Source: Burkholderia cepacia ATCC 25416 (GTDB lineage Bacteria; Pseudomonadota; Gammaproteobacteria; Burkholderiales; Burkholderiaceae). Taken from it: DNA of 64,000 bases. Where the stretch lies: positions 1,984,001-2,048,000 of the forward strand of contig NZ_CP012981.1 of assembly GCF_001411495.1 (NCBI RefSeq). The letters run 5' to 3'. This document shows positions 19,049 to 27,819 of this stretch, in pieces (position 1 is the stretch's first letter; each line of letters begins with the position of its first letter). The notes under the pieces were generated by a model that saw only the letters and a program-made list of their open reading frames with translations, was not told the origin of the DNA and ran no database searches. Position numbers and translations under genes: made by a program.

Positions 19049-20443
19049 TCAGCGCGACCCGATCATCTGCTCGGGGCGCACCCACGCATCGAATTCCGCC
19101 TCGGTCAGGTAGCCGAGCGCGAGCGCGGCTGCCTTCAGCGTCGTGCCTTCCTTGTGCGCCTTCTTTGCGATCTGCGCCGACTTGTCGTAGCCGATGTGCG
19201 GATTGAGCGCCGTCACGAGCATCAGCGATTCGTTCAGCAGCAGGTCGATGCGCGAGCGGTTCGGCTCGATGCCCACCGCGCAGTGGTCGTTGAAGCTCTG
19301 CGCGCCGTCGGCGAGCAGCCGCACCGACTGCAGCACGTTGTGCGCGATCATCGGCCGGAACACGTTCAGCTCGAAATTGCCGCTCGCGCCGCCGACGTTG
19401 ACCGCGACGTCGTTGCCGAACACCTGGCAGCACAGCATCGTCACGGCTTCGGACTGCGTCGGGTTCACCTTGCCCGGCATGATCGAGCTGCCCGGCTCGT
19501 TTTCCGGAATCGACAGTTCGCCAAGCCCGCAGCGCGGCCCGCTCGCGAGCCAGCGGACGTCGTTCGCGATCTTCATCAGGCCGGCAGCCACCGTCTTCAG
19601 CGCGCCGTGCGCGAACACCAGCGCATCGGCGGCCGCCATCACCTCGAACTTGCTCGGCGCCGTCACGAACGGCAGCTTCGCGAGCCGGCCGATTTCATCG
19701 GCGACACGCACCGCGAACTCCGGATGCGCGTTCAGCCCCGTGCCGACCGCGGTGCCGCCGAGCGCGAGCTCATACAGGTGCGGCAATGCCGATTCGACGT
19801 GACGGATGCCCTGGTCCAGCTGCGCGACATAGCCGGAAAACTCCTGGCCGAGCGTGAGCGGCGTGGCGTCCTGCAGGTGCGTGCGGCCGATCTTCACGAT
19901 GTCGGCGAAGGCCTTCGACTTCGCGTCGAGCGTCGTGCGCAGCGTGCGCAGCGCCGGCAGCAGGTGGTTGACGATCGCGTACGCGGCCGCGACGTGCATG
20001 GCGGTCGGGAACACGTCGTTCGACGACTGGCCGCGGTTCACGTCGTCGTTCGGATGAACCTTGCGCGCTTCGCCGCGCTCGCCGCCCATCAGTTCGCTCG
20101 CGCGATTCGCGATCACCTCGTTGAGGTTCATGTTGGTCTGCGTGCCGGAGCCCGTCTGCCACACGGCGAGCGGGAATTCGCGCGGATGCTTGCCGGCGAT
20201 GATCTCGTCGGCCGCGTCGATGATGGCGCGCGCCTTGTCGTCGGCCAGCACGCCGAGCGACTGGTTCACGGCCGCCGCGGCGCGCTTGACGATCGCGAGC
20301 GCGTGGATCAGCTCGGGCGACTGCTTCTCGGTCGAGATCCGGAAATTCTGCAGCGAGCGCTCGGTCTGCGCGCCCCAGAGCCGGTCGGCCGGTACGGCGA
20401 TCTCGCCGAACGTATCGCGTTCCATCCGAACTGCTTCGTTCAT
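19049..20443 (-). CDS. fumC: Class II fumarate hydratase
   Basis: Oxygen-stable, iron-independent fumarase of the TCA cycle, interconverting fumarate and malate. The 464-residue protein carries the superfamily signature [11 protein letters not shown] at 318-328 with the catalytic serine loop, and the active-site histidine in [10 protein letters not shown] (His189). Substrate contacts SGTQTNMN (99-106) and [11 protein letters not shown] (140-150) are intact. Normal length; stands alone, with a 155-base gap to the MATE gene on the same strand. Confidence 0.96.
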   Translation of the reverse strand: MNEAVRMERDTFGEIAVPADRLWGAQTERSLQNFRISTEKQSPELIHALAIVKRAAAAVNQSLGVLADDKARAIIDAADEIIAGKHPREFPLAVWQTGSGTQTNMNLNEVIANRASELMGGERGEARKVHPNDDVNRGQSSNDVFPTAMHVAAAYAIVNHLLPALRTLRTTLDAKSKAFADIVKIGRTHLQDATPLTLGQEFSGYVAQLDQGIRHVESALPHLYELALGGTAVGTGLNAHPEFAVRVADEIGRLAKLPFVTAPSKFEVMAAADALVFAHGALKTVAAGLMKIANDVRWLASGPRCGLGELSIPENEPGSSIMPGKVNPTQSEAVTMLCCQVFGNDVAVNVGGASGNFELNVFRPMIAHNVLQSVRLLADGAQSFNDHCAVGIEPNRSRIDLLLNESLMLVTALNPHIGYDKSAQIAKKAHKEGTTLKAAALALGYLTEAEFDAWVRPEQMIGSR

Positions 20444-20598
20444 GATCCACTCCTCCAGGAAAGGGGAAAGGCCGCGCGTCGTCGCGCGGCATCAGGCATA
20501 ACCAGACGTATCGTGAGGCAGTCGCGCCGCTGGCGCGGCGTCTCGAGGTCTTCAGCCGACTAGCATAGCGCCGGCCGGGATTTCGCGTCGTGTCGCGC

Positions 20599-21987
20599 TC
20601 AGTGCGGCGACGTCATGAGCGACGCGCTCTTCAGATGAAAGCGCCACGCCATCAGCACGGCCACGCTGGCAAGGCCGGCCGCGAGACCCCACCAGAGGCC
20701 GCGGGCGCCGAGGCCCACGTGGAACGCGAACCAGTAGCCGGTCGGAAAACCGATGCCCCAGTAGCCGAGGGTCGCCGCGAGCATCGGGATGCGCGTGTCC
20801 TTCAGGCCGCGCAGCGCGCCCGACGCGACGGTCTGCGCGCCGTCGACGATCTGGAACACCGCGGCGATACCGAGCAGCGACGCGGCGAGCGACACCGTGG
20901 CCGCGTTCGACGGATCGTCGAGGTTCAGGTACAGGCCGACGATCGCGTGCGGCGCGACGATCAGCACGATGCCCGACAACGTCATGAACGCGACACCGAG
21001 GCCGAGGGCGACGAAACCCGCGTGCCGCGCGGCGACGGGCGCCCCCGCGCCGACCCAGTAGCCGACGCGCACGTTGGCGGCCTGGCCGATCGCGAGCGGC
21101 ACCATGAACGCCACCGACGCGACGTTCAGCGCGATCTGGTGCGCGGCCAGCGACGTCGCGCCGAGCACGCCGATGGTCAGGCCGGTTGCGAGGAACAGCG
21201 TCGACTCGACCCCGTACGTGATCGCCACCGGCCAGCCGATGCCGATCAGCTCGCCCATCATGGGCAGCTTCGGGCGCGCGGCGGTGACGAAATGACGGAA
21301 GCGCTGCCGGCCGTGCAGCAGCCAGATCAGGGCGAGCGCGGTGAGCCAGATCGTGATCGTCGTCGCGACCGCCGAACCGAGGAAGCCGAGGCGTGGCAGC
21401 CCGAACGCGCCGTGGATCAGGCCGTAGTTCAGCACGGCGTTGACGCCGACGCCGCCGATCGACACCCACAGCAGCCGCCGCGCCGCACCGATCGCCGGAA
21501 GGAATGCACGCATCAGCCCGACACCGATCAGGCTGCCGAGCGCGGCGAAGCGCAGGATGCCCGTGTATTCGCCGACGTGATGCGCGAGCAACGGCGGCTC
21601 GTGGAACATCAGCAGGATCGGTTCGGACAGCGACAGCGCGATGATGGCCGGAATCGCGAGCAGCACGGACAGCGCGAAGCCGGTCCAGTAGATGTGCGGT
21701 ACGCGCTCGTCGGCCTTGGCGCCGCGCGCGTGCGCGACGCTGACGCTGACCGACGACAGCACGCCTTGCAGCACGGTCACGATGACGAAGAAGAAGTTCG
21801 CGCCGAGCCCGCCCGCGGCGAGCGAGTCGGGGCCGAGCGAGCCGAGCAGCACCGTGTCGGTGACGCTCATCGCCATCTGCGAAAGCTGCGCGATCGCGAG
21901 CGGCGCGGCGAGGCGGGCGGTATCGGCGGCATGACTGGACAGGGACGGCGGCGCGGCGGCCGTCCGCGTAAGACCGGAATGCGACAT
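20599..21987 (-). CDS. MATE family efflux transporter
   Basis: A 462-residue inner-membrane protein with about 12 hydrophobic segments and the pseudo-twofold arrangement of MATE exporters. The N-terminal half has LAAPLAIAQLSQMAMSVTDT, which matches the first MATE helix, and the second half repeats the pattern (GIGWPVAITYGVESTLFLAT). It probably expels cationic drugs by sodium or proton antiport, as in NorM. Substrates cannot be assigned. No adjacent regulator is seen. Confidence 0.88.
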   Translation of the reverse strand: MSHSGLTRTAAAPPSLSSHAADTARLAAPLAIAQLSQMAMSVTDTVLLGSLGPDSLAAGGLGANFFFVIVTVLQGVLSSVSVSVAHARGAKADERVPHIYWTGFALSVLLAIPAIIALSLSEPILLMFHEPPLLAHHVGEYTGILRFAALGSLIGVGLMRAFLPAIGAARRLLWVSIGGVGVNAVLNYGLIHGAFGLPRLGFLGSAVATTITIWLTALALIWLLHGRQRFRHFVTAARPKLPMMGELIGIGWPVAITYGVESTLFLATGLTIGVLGATSLAAHQIALNVASVAFMVPLAIGQAANVRVGYWVGAGAPVAARHAGFVALGLGVAFMTLSGIVLIVAPHAIVGLYLNLDDPSNAATVSLAASLLGIAAVFQIVDGAQTVASGALRGLKDTRIPMLAATLGYWGIGFPTGYWFAFHVGLGARGLWWGLAAGLASVAVLMAWRFHLKSASLMTSPH

Positions 21988-22121
21988 GGAATGGGCGCTC
22001 GCGCGGGTGCGGGCCCGCGCTATATGTATTTATTTTGAGAGACGGCTAGCTTACGGCTTTATTCGAACCGTGTCGAACGCGCGCGCCGATGGCCATGTCG
22101 CAGGCAGGGGAACCGTCGGCC

Positions 22122-22340
22122 CTAGGCTTCGCGCACCGCAATGCGCGTGTCGCCGAGCAGGACGACCTGGCCCGCGCGGATCTTGCAGGTCTTGCGCAGT
22201 TCGACCGCGCCGTCGACTTTCACCGCGCCGGACGCAACGATCAGCTTTGCGCTGCCGCCGCTGTCCGCGAGGCCGGTGATCTTGAGAAGGTTGTGCAGCT
22301 CGACGTATTCGCCGGTCAGCGTGAAATCCAGGTTGGGCAT
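22122..22340 (-). CDS. Small S4-domain RNA-binding protein
   Basis: A 72-residue protein that is almost entirely one S4 domain (YVELHNLLKITGLADSGGSAK, then VKVDGAVELRKTCKIRAGQ), as in the YaaA/YbcJ family. S4 domains bind RNA; these stand-alone versions are thought to act in RNA metabolism or ribosome quality control, but the role is not settled. The ATG at 22340 (MPNLDFTLTGEYV) is chosen because upstream codons are not conserved in type. Divergent from the exported Ala/Lys-rich protein across 269 bases in which I see no further gene. Confidence 0.82.
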   Translation of the reverse strand: MPNLDFTLTGEYVELHNLLKITGLADSGGSAKLIVASGAVKVDGAVELRKTCKIRAGQVVLLGDTRIAVREA

Positions 22341-22609
22341 GACGAAGAAGGTGCGCAAGGCGCGGGAGGAAACGCTCCGCATCATACGGCACCACGGGCC
22401 GGCACGCGAGCGCGGGCCGCCGCGGCATGCAGTTGTTAAGGACTGTGAGCGACTCGTCAGCAAATGAAACGGTGGGTAACAGTCTGAGAGATTCGAGAAC
22501 CGGCCGGGCGCGCCGCGGGTCTTTTTCGTACCTGCTGCGTGTTGCGGCAGGGGAAGCGACGGACCGCATCGCTGCGGTTCGGGCTCACAACTTCCTGAGG
22601 AGAATTGCC

Positions 22610-23011
22610 ATGTCCAAGATTCGTACGATGCTGATCGGTGCCGCGCTGACGGCGTTCGCTACTTCGGCCGCATTTGCCCAGACGGGCACGGCGGTGCAGG
22701 GCACGGCCGGTGCCGGCGTGCAGGCGCAGACGCCGGCGGCCGGTGTCGGTGCCGGCATGCAGGGCAGTGCGGGCGCGAACGCGTCGGGCAATGCCGCCGG
22801 CGGTGCAACCGATGCGGTCGGCGCGGCAGCCGACGGCGCGAAGGATACGGCGTCGTCGGCCGTCCATTCGGCCAAGAAGCACACGAAGCATGCCGCGAAG
22901 TCGGCCAAGAGCCATGTCGGTTCGGCCAAGGCGAAGGCCGGCGAAGCGACCGAAGGCGGCGCATCGGTCGGTGCGGAGGGCGGTGCATCGGCCCAGGGCG
23001 CCACGCAGTAA
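22610..23011 (+). CDS. Exported Ala/Gly/Lys-rich low-complexity protein
   Basis: A 133-residue protein with a typical signal peptide (MSKIRTMLIGAALTAFATSA, cleavage near AFA at about residue 23). The mature chain is Gly/Ala/Thr-rich, followed by a basic histone-like segment at about 85-110 (HSAKKHTKHAAKSAKSH) and a Gly/Ala/Ser tail. A TGAGGAGAA ribosome binding site lies just upstream of ATG 22610. The composition suggests an intrinsically disordered periplasmic protein, possibly stress-related. I do not recognise a domain. A strong terminator follows. Confidence 0.7.
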   Translation: MSKIRTMLIGAALTAFATSAAFAQTGTAVQGTAGAGVQAQTPAAGVGAGMQGSAGANASGNAAGGATDAVGAAADGAKDTASSAVHSAKKHTKHAAKSAKSHVGSAKAKAGEATEGGASVGAEGGASAQGATQ

Positions 23012-23070
23012 GCGGTGCCTGGCGCCGCGCGACGCTCGTCCCTGACGGTGCGTCGCGACGGCGGTCATCC

Positions 23071-23107
23071 AACGGCCCGGTTCGCATTGCGCGAACCGGG
23101 CCGTTTT
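23071..23107 (+). terminator. Rho-independent terminator after the exported Ala/Lys-rich gene
   Basis: AACGGCCCGGTTCGC and GCGAACCGGGCCGTT are perfect 15-base arms around a five-base loop, followed by a short T run. It may also protect against the convergent minus-strand gene. Confidence 0.85.
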
Positions 23108-23134
23108 CGTGTATCGATGCGCTTGGGGGTGCCG

Positions 23135-23917
23135 TTACGGGCGGCGCTGTCCTTGCCCTTGTCCCGGACCCTGTGCCGGCCGCGCGGCAGCCGGGGTGAA
23201 TACGCTGCGCAGCCACGCGGCGAGCCGTGCGAAGACGTCGTACGGCTCCTCGACGAAGATCTCCGGCTTCAGCAGCCGCAGGTATTCCATGATCTGCTGC
23301 GCTTCCTGCTTCTGGAACGAGCCGTGCGCGAGCCCGAGCCGCAGCAGCCCGCGCAGTTCGCCGAGCTTGTCGCGCGCGGTGCTGCCGACGCTCATCTCGC
23401 ACGCGAGCTTGGCCTCGTAGACCCGTTGCCGCAGCGATTCCGCGAGCCGCCACGCCGGCGTCTGCATCAGTTCCTCGAGTGCCTGGATGTCTTGCGCCGC
23501 GCCCTTGATCTGCGACGCGAGCGGGTCGATCAGCGACGGGTCGCCCTGCGCTTCGGCGACGATCGCCTTCGCCCAGTCGCGGCAAGCCTTCGCGAGTTCG
23601 TCGGGGGTCCATTCGGAGCGGGACGCGAAGCCGAAGCCGAATTCGCCGGCCTGTCGCATCAGGATCGCGACGACGTCCGGGAATTCCTTGTCGAGCGTGC
23701 GTTTGGCCCACGCGTACTGGCCGCCCTGCAGCATCCGCTGCACCGCGTGCTCGGTCAGCGGCACCATGTTGTCGAGCAGTTTGGCGCGCAGGAAATCCTC
23801 GAACGACGGCGTCGCGAACTGCGGGTCGAGTTTCAGCGACACGCGGACGAACGCATCGTAGTCCTTGCGCAGGGACTCGAGCGTGTCGTCCTTGAGGGAA
23901 AGGGTGATCTGGCCCAT
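23135..23917 (-). CDS. Conserved-looking soluble protein, function unknown
   Basis: A 260-residue protein starting MGQITLSLKDDTLESLRKDY. It is predicted to be largely helical and soluble, without a signal peptide or membrane segment. Charged segments such as FPDVVAILMRQAGEFGFGF and the Gln/Glu-rich KQEAQQIMEYLRLLKPEIF are visible. The C-terminal 25 residues are Pro/Gly/Gln-rich and look disordered. No catalytic motif was recognised. It is downstream of azlD on the same strand (gap 161 bases) but functionally unlinked as far as can be seen. Start chosen at ATG 23917, because the frame upstream has no sequence pattern of a protein domain. Confidence 0.65.
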   Translation of the reverse strand: MGQITLSLKDDTLESLRKDYDAFVRVSLKLDPQFATPSFEDFLRAKLLDNMVPLTEHAVQRMLQGGQYAWAKRTLDKEFPDVVAILMRQAGEFGFGFASRSEWTPDELAKACRDWAKAIVAEAQGDPSLIDPLASQIKGAAQDIQALEELMQTPAWRLAESLRQRVYEAKLACEMSVGSTARDKLGELRGLLRLGLAHGSFQKQEAQQIMEYLRLLKPEIFVEEPYDVFARLAAWLRSVFTPAAARPAQGPGQGQGQRRP

Positions 23918-24078
23918 GAATCGTCTCGATGGCGGCCCGCGCAAGCCGGCGGCCGGCACGGCGCACCGGGGCGGGCGCAGCGTCGACTGACCGGTGCGCG
24001 CCGAGGCCGGTGGCGGGTCTTCATCTCCTATATCGGCCTGCCGGGCGGAAACTTGAGCGCGGGTGACCGAGCGTGTGC

Positions 24079-24417
24079 TCAGGCGGGCAGCCAGTGGGGC
24101 AGCACGACCCCTTGCCAGAAGAAGAACACCGCGAGCCCTGCCGCGATCGTCACGAGCGGGCGGCGGGTCGCTGCCGACACGAGCACGGCCGCCAGCGCGC
24201 CGACGAGCTGCGGATTGCGCCAGGTCAGCTCGGCCGTGCCGCCGTGCGGCGAGACGGCCATCGGCACGATGATCGCGGTCAGCACGGTGACGGGCACGAA
24301 GCCGAGCGCGGTCCGCACGAGCGGCGGGAAGGCCAGCCGTTCGCCGAACAGGAACAGCGTCGAGCGGATCGCATACGTGATGACGGCCATCCCGAGAATC
24401 AGCAGCGCGTAGCTCAC
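24079..24417 (-). CDS. azlD: AzlD family branched-chain amino acid exporter subunit
   Basis: A 112-residue membrane protein with about four hydrophobic segments and the AzlD-typical RSTLFLFGERLAFPP and PHGG. AzlC and AzlD together form a two-component exporter for branched-chain or related amino acids. Its ATG overlaps the azlC stop codon (ATGA), so translation is coupled. Confidence 0.88.
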   Translation of the reverse strand: MSYALLILGMAVITYAIRSTLFLFGERLAFPPLVRTALGFVPVTVLTAIIVPMAVSPHGGTAELTWRNPQLVGALAAVLVSAATRRPLVTIAAGLAVFFFWQGVVLPHWLPA

Positions 24418-25181
24418 GATGCGGCCTCCGTGCGCGAGCCGGCACGCGATCGTTCGTGCAGCAGCGTGAGCGCGACGCCGATCGCGACGCCGGCGGCGAC
24501 GGCGCCGAGCAGTCCGAGCTTGTACGGCCAGCCCTGCCAGAAGTACGCCAGCGTGCCGGCCGTCACGGCCGCCGCTAAATAGCGCAGGGTGCCGAGCTGC
24601 GGGACGACGATCGCAATGAAGGTGGCCGCCATCGCGAAATCGAGGCCGAGCGACTGCAGGCCCGGGAACGCCGCGCCGAAACCGATGCCCGCGAGCGTCC
24701 AGACCTGCCAGTTCAGGTACATCGCGAGCCCCGAGCCGAAGAAGTAGTGGGGGCCGATCGCGCCGGGCGGGAAATGCCGGTAATGCGCATAGGCGACCGC
24801 GAACACCTCGTCGGTCATCAGCGCGCCGAGCGTGGCGCGCCAGCGCAGCGGCAGGTGCGCGACATAGGGCGCGAGCGTCGCGCTGTACAGCAGGTGACGC
24901 AGGTTCACGATCAGCGTGGTCGCGAGCACGACGACGAAGCTTGCGCTACCCGCGATCAGGCCGAGCGCGATGAACTGCGCGGAGCCCGCGAACACGGCAA
25001 GCGACATCAGCGTGCCATGCCACGCGGCGAGCGGGCCGCCGCCGACGAGCGTGCCGAAAATCACGCCGAACGGGGCGGCGCCAATCATCATCGGGATCGT
25101 GTCGCGCGCGCCGTCGAGCCATTCGTTGAACGGGCGGCGAGCGGGCGATGCGGGTGTCGGGTTCAAAGGGTGCTCCTCCAT
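24414..25181 (-). CDS. azlC: AzlC family branched-chain amino acid permease
   Basis: A 255-residue inner-membrane protein with the AzlC motifs RDTIPMMIGAAPFGVIFGTL, FAGSAQFIALGLI and NLRHLLYSATLAPY, and about six to eight helices. Works with AzlD (next gene). Start at ATG 25181, preceded on the minus strand by GGAGGA. An AraC-type regulator gene lies 122 bases upstream in the same direction and is the likely controller. Confidence 0.9.
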   Translation of the reverse strand: MEEHPLNPTPASPARRPFNEWLDGARDTIPMMIGAAPFGVIFGTLVGGGPLAAWHGTLMSLAVFAGSAQFIALGLIAGSASFVVVLATTLIVNLRHLLYSATLAPYVAHLPLRWRATLGALMTDEVFAVAYAHYRHFPPGAIGPHYFFGSGLAMYLNWQVWTLAGIGFGAAFPGLQSLGLDFAMAATFIAIVVPQLGTLRYLAAAVTAGTLAYFWQGWPYKLGLLGAVAAGVAIGVALTLLHERSRAGSRTEAAS

Positions 25182-25303
25182 GAACGGGAGGATAGCGGGC
25201 GGGGGGCGAGCCGGCTTGTATGTTCTTGCGCTTGGACGGCGAGCCGGTGCTTGCCTGCTTGCAGGCGCCGGCGGCATCGCGCTGGCGGGCCGGACGCCGC
25301 GCG

Positions 25304-26203
25304 TCAGCTCGCCTGCCAGCGCCCGGGCGGTACGCCGAACATGCGTTTGAAATGCCGCGTGAAGTGGCTTTGGTCGACGAAGCCGCTGGCCGCCGCGACG
25401 TCGGCGACGGGCACGCCCGCGCGCAGCGGCGCCAGCGCGCGCTGCAGGCGCAACTGGTTGCGCCACGCATGCGGCGGCATGCCGTTCGTGCGGGTGAACA
25501 GGCGCGCGGCATGGAACGGCGACAGGCCGGCCGCCTGCGCGACTTCGTCGAGCGTCACCGTGCACGTCAGATCGGCAGCGAGCCGTTCGCGCATCGCGTC
25601 GACCCGGGGTTCGTCCGACGCGAGCGGCGCCGGTCGCGGCAGGGCGTCCGCATGGCGCACGATCAGCGTCGACAACGCATCGAGCATCGCCGTTTCGGCG
25701 GCGAGCGGATCGTAGATGCGGGGTGCGCCCGTCGCCGGAACGTCAGCTGCTTGCCCGTGCGCCTGCGAGGGCAGTGCGTGCTCGCTGCCGGCCTCCATCA
25801 TCCGGTGCGCCAGCGTGAGCCGCGCCGCCAGGTCGGCGTCGCGAATCACGTCGGGCGCAAACCACGGCGCGTCCTGCGGGCGGCCGGCGATCGCGCTGGT
25901 GAGTTCGCGGATGAAATCGACCGGCATGTAGCTGACGCGATAGCACCAGCCCTCGTCGGCCGCACGCGACCCCGTATGCACTTCGCCGGGATTGATCACG
26001 GGCACGGTGCCGGTTTCTGCGACATGGCCGCTGCCGCGATAGGTGAAGCGTTCCGCGCCTTCGAGAATCACGGGGATCGTATACGCGTCGTGCCAGTGGG
26101 GCGCGAACGTGTGGTCGCGATAGGTGGCCGTGACGAGATCCGCATCGGGCAGCAGCGGCGTGCGCCAGTAGCGTGCGGAGTCGGGAAGGCGGGTGGCGGA
26201 CAT
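25304..26203 (-). CDS. AraC family transcriptional regulator
   Basis: A 299-residue regulator with an N-terminal cupin-like sensor (FAPHWHDAYTIPVILEGAERF, then VPVINPGEVHTG) and a C-terminal double helix-turn-helix at about 205-299 (VTLDEVAQAAGLSPFHAARL; ASGFVDQSHFTRHFKRMFG). This arrangement is typical of AraC regulators adjacent to LysE/AzlC exporters, which they induce in response to the exported amino acid. It lies directly upstream of azlCD. The ligand is inferred only from that context. Confidence 0.87.
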   Translation of the reverse strand: MSATRLPDSARYWRTPLLPDADLVTATYRDHTFAPHWHDAYTIPVILEGAERFTYRGSGHVAETGTVPVINPGEVHTGSRAADEGWCYRVSYMPVDFIRELTSAIAGRPQDAPWFAPDVIRDADLAARLTLAHRMMEAGSEHALPSQAHGQAADVPATGAPRIYDPLAAETAMLDALSTLIVRHADALPRPAPLASDEPRVDAMRERLAADLTCTVTLDEVAQAAGLSPFHAARLFTRTNGMPPHAWRNQLRLQRALAPLRAGVPVADVAAASGFVDQSHFTRHFKRMFGVPPGRWQAS

Positions 26204-26264
26204 GATCGGGCGCGGAGCGGTCGAACCGACAGTGTATCGCTCGCGCGCCCGGCGGGCGCGGGCT

Positions 26265-26750
26265 TTACTTGACCGGAATCGTCGTGCCGGCCGGCATCGG
26301 CACCGCGGTGACGGCGTTCTTCGGGCTGCCGCTGACGATGCGGTCGCTGTAGGTCAGGTAGACGATCGTATTGCGCTTGGTGTCGACCACGCGCACGACG
26401 TGCAGGGTCTTGAAGATGAACGACATGCGCTCGCTGAACACGTCGGTCTGCTGCTTGAGCGGCTCCTTGAAGCTGATCGGGCCGACCTGCCGGCACGCGA
26501 TCGACGCTTCGCTCGGATCCTCGGCGACGCCGAGCGTGCCCTTGATCCCGCCGGTGCGCGCGCGCGACACGTAGCAGGTCACGCCGTTCACGACCGGATC
26601 GTCATACGCCTCGACGACCACGCGATCGGAGCCCGTGACGCGGAAATGGGTGTTGACGCTGCCGACTTCCTCCGCGTGTGCGAGCGGTGCCGCGGCGAAT
26701 GCGGAAAGCAGGAGGGCGAGTGGTGCTGAGCGGAGGAGGCGGTGCTTCAT
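26265..26750 (-). CDS. creA: CreA family periplasmic protein
   Basis: A 161-residue exported protein with a signal peptide ending around AHA (residue 26). The mature part has the CreA pattern YDDPVVNGVTCYVSRARTGG, with two cysteines that may form a disulfide, and TDVFSERMSFIFKTLHVVRV. Its function is unknown although the family is widespread. Start at ATG 26750, behind a minus-strand sequence with CCTCC-complement (GGAGGCGG on the plus strand is the reverse), so the ribosome site is not obvious. Confidence 0.87.
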   Translation of the reverse strand: MKHRLLRSAPLALLLSAFAAAPLAHAEEVGSVNTHFRVTGSDRVVVEAYDDPVVNGVTCYVSRARTGGIKGTLGVAEDPSEASIACRQVGPISFKEPLKQQTDVFSERMSFIFKTLHVVRVVDTKRNTIVYLTYSDRIVSGSPKNAVTAVPMPAGTTIPVK

Positions 26751-26830
26751 CGACGGAACCGGATGCGAATGCGGGACAGAGACTCTAGCATGCGCGCGAC
26801 CGGGCGATGAAAGCCGAAAGGCGGGCCGGA

Positions 26831-26862
26831 AAAACAAAAGGCCCGTCGAATGACGGGCCTTT
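26831..26862 (-). terminator. Terminator after tRNA-Asn copy 2
   Basis: AAAGGCCCGTC and GACGGGCCTTT arms with a four-base loop end, on the minus strand, in a T-rich run. It sits eight bases after the 3' end of the downstream tRNA-Asn gene. Confidence 0.85.
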
Positions 26863-26869
26863 CGCTATT

Positions 26870-26945
26870 TGGCTCCCCGACCTGGGCTCGAACCAGGGAC
26901 CTACGGATTAACAGTCCGGCGCTCTACCGACTGAGCTATCGGGGA
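26870..26945 (-). tRNA. tRNA-Asn (GTT), downstream copy
   Basis: A 76-base tRNA with the CCA end encoded. The acceptor arms TCCCCGA and TCGGGGA pair perfectly, the T loop is GGTTCGAGCC-like, and the anticodon loop reads CTGTTAA, giving anticodon GTT for asparagine. The gene body is identical to the copy 71 bases upstream in the direction of transcription. Confidence 0.97.
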
Positions 26946-26979
26946 ATAAATCGGTACATCTGCTTGTTTGTCTACCAGC

Positions 26980-27005
26980 AAAAAGCCCGTCCACTTTCAA
27001 CGGGC
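26980..27005 (-). terminator. Terminator between the two tRNA-Asn genes
   Basis: GCCCGT and ACGGGC arms with a nine-base loop are followed on the minus strand by a T5 run. It lies just after the 3' end of the upstream tRNA copy. Because the downstream copy has no promoter that I can see, read-through must occur, or the hairpin acts as a processing signal. Confidence 0.7.
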
Positions 27006-27016
27006 CTTTGCGTTTT

Positions 27017-27092
27017 TGGCTCCCCGACCTGGGCTCGAACCAGGGACCTACGGATTAACAGTCCGGCGCTCTACCGACTGAGCTATCGGGGA
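27017..27092 (-). tRNA. tRNA-Asn (GTT), promoter-proximal copy
   Basis: Same 76-base sequence as the neighbouring copy: CCA encoded, acceptor stem TCCCCGA/TCGGGGA, anticodon GTT. It is nearest to the near-consensus promoter at 27119-27147. Confidence 0.97.
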
Positions 27093-27118
27093 ACAAACAA
27101 CAACAGCAGAGAAACGAG

Positions 27119-27147
27119 ATTGTATGGAGCGTTGATCAACCTGTCAA
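27119..27147 (-). promoter_or_regulatory. Near-consensus sigma-70 promoter of the tRNA-Asn pair
   Basis: On the minus strand a perfect TTGACA (27142-27147) is followed by a 17-base spacer and TACAAT (27119-27124). Transcription would start about 20 bases before the first tRNA. This is one of the best promoter matches in the window, as expected for a tRNA gene. Confidence 0.85.
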
Positions 27148-27195
27148 CACTTTTGGGCCGCGGCGCACAAAAATTTTTTTGCGGCCGCTGCGCGA

Positions 27196-27519
27196 TCAGC
27201 GCTCGAGCAGGTGCAGTTTGTCCTGCACGTCCTTCCACTCGTCCGCGTCGGCCGGCGCCGGCTTGGTCTTCGTGATCGACGGCCAGTCCTTTGCCAGCTC
27301 GGCGTTCAGCGCGGTGAACTGCTGCTGGTCGCCCGGAACGTCTTCTTCGGCATAGATCGCATTGGTCGGGCACTCGGCGACGCACACGGCGCAGTCGATG
27401 CACTCGTCCGGATCGATGGCGAGAAAGTTGGGACCTTCACGGAAGCAATCCACCGGGCACACATCCACGCAGTCCGTGTATTTGCACTTGATGCAGCCTT
27501 CGGTCACAACGTGAGTCAT
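27196..27519 (-). CDS. fdxA: Ferredoxin FdxA, 3Fe-4S/4Fe-4S type
   Basis: A 107-residue ferredoxin of the seven-iron Azotobacter FdI type. Cysteine motifs are [17 protein letters not shown] near the N-terminus and [12 protein letters not shown] at about 40-51. The C-terminal helix region ([15 protein letters not shown]) extends beyond the core as in FdI-like proteins. Start at ATG 27519 ([17 protein letters not shown]) behind AGGAGCG. A TACAAT at 27574-27579 (minus) may be its -10 box. An A5T7 tract at 27166-27177 lies just downstream of the stop. Confidence 0.93.
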   Translation of the reverse strand: MTHVVTEGCIKCKYTDCVDVCPVDCFREGPNFLAIDPDECIDCAVCVAECPTNAIYAEEDVPGDQQQFTALNAELAKDWPSITKTKPAPADADEWKDVQDKLHLLER

Positions 27520-27819
27520 TAAAACGCTCCTGCTTGGCGGTATATATGGGGTGGCGTTTGCGCCAAAACCGGCATTGTAACTGAAGCGCAAAACCCGCAT
27601 GGCGTGGTCGGCTATCCGGCTTATATCGTTTCGTGATTAGTTTATGGCGGCCCGCAGAAGGGACTCGCCGACGGGGCGCGTGTGCCGTACGGCGGCGCGG
27701 CCGGGCAGGGCGGCGGGCGGTTTCGCGATGGTCGGGCCCGCATTCGGGTAACATGGCCGGCAGACCGGGCGGCGCGCGGTGCGCCGGGGCCCTGTCACGA
27801 TACTGGCGGTGCCGTAATC
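27520..27819. other. Divergent gap between fdxA and pncB
   Basis: A 300-base stretch with no supported gene. It contains the likely fdxA -10 box (minus strand TACAAT at 27574-27579) and a GGCG/CGCC inverted repeat near 27552-27564. The half nearer pncB is very G+C-rich and shows no clear -35/-10 pair for pncB. Confidence 0.4.

Noticed and set aside
26831..27092. Tandem repeats as a possible CRISPR or attachment site
   Set aside because: There are only two units, each is a complete tRNA-Asn with its own hairpin, and no integrase or mobile gene is nearby.
26850..27275. Plus-strand open frame encoding repeated Gly-Ser-Pro-Thr-Trp-Ala-Arg-type peptides
   Set aside because: It is the antisense of the two identical tRNA-Asn genes; the repeated peptide is a translation of tRNA sequence and a well-known misannotation.
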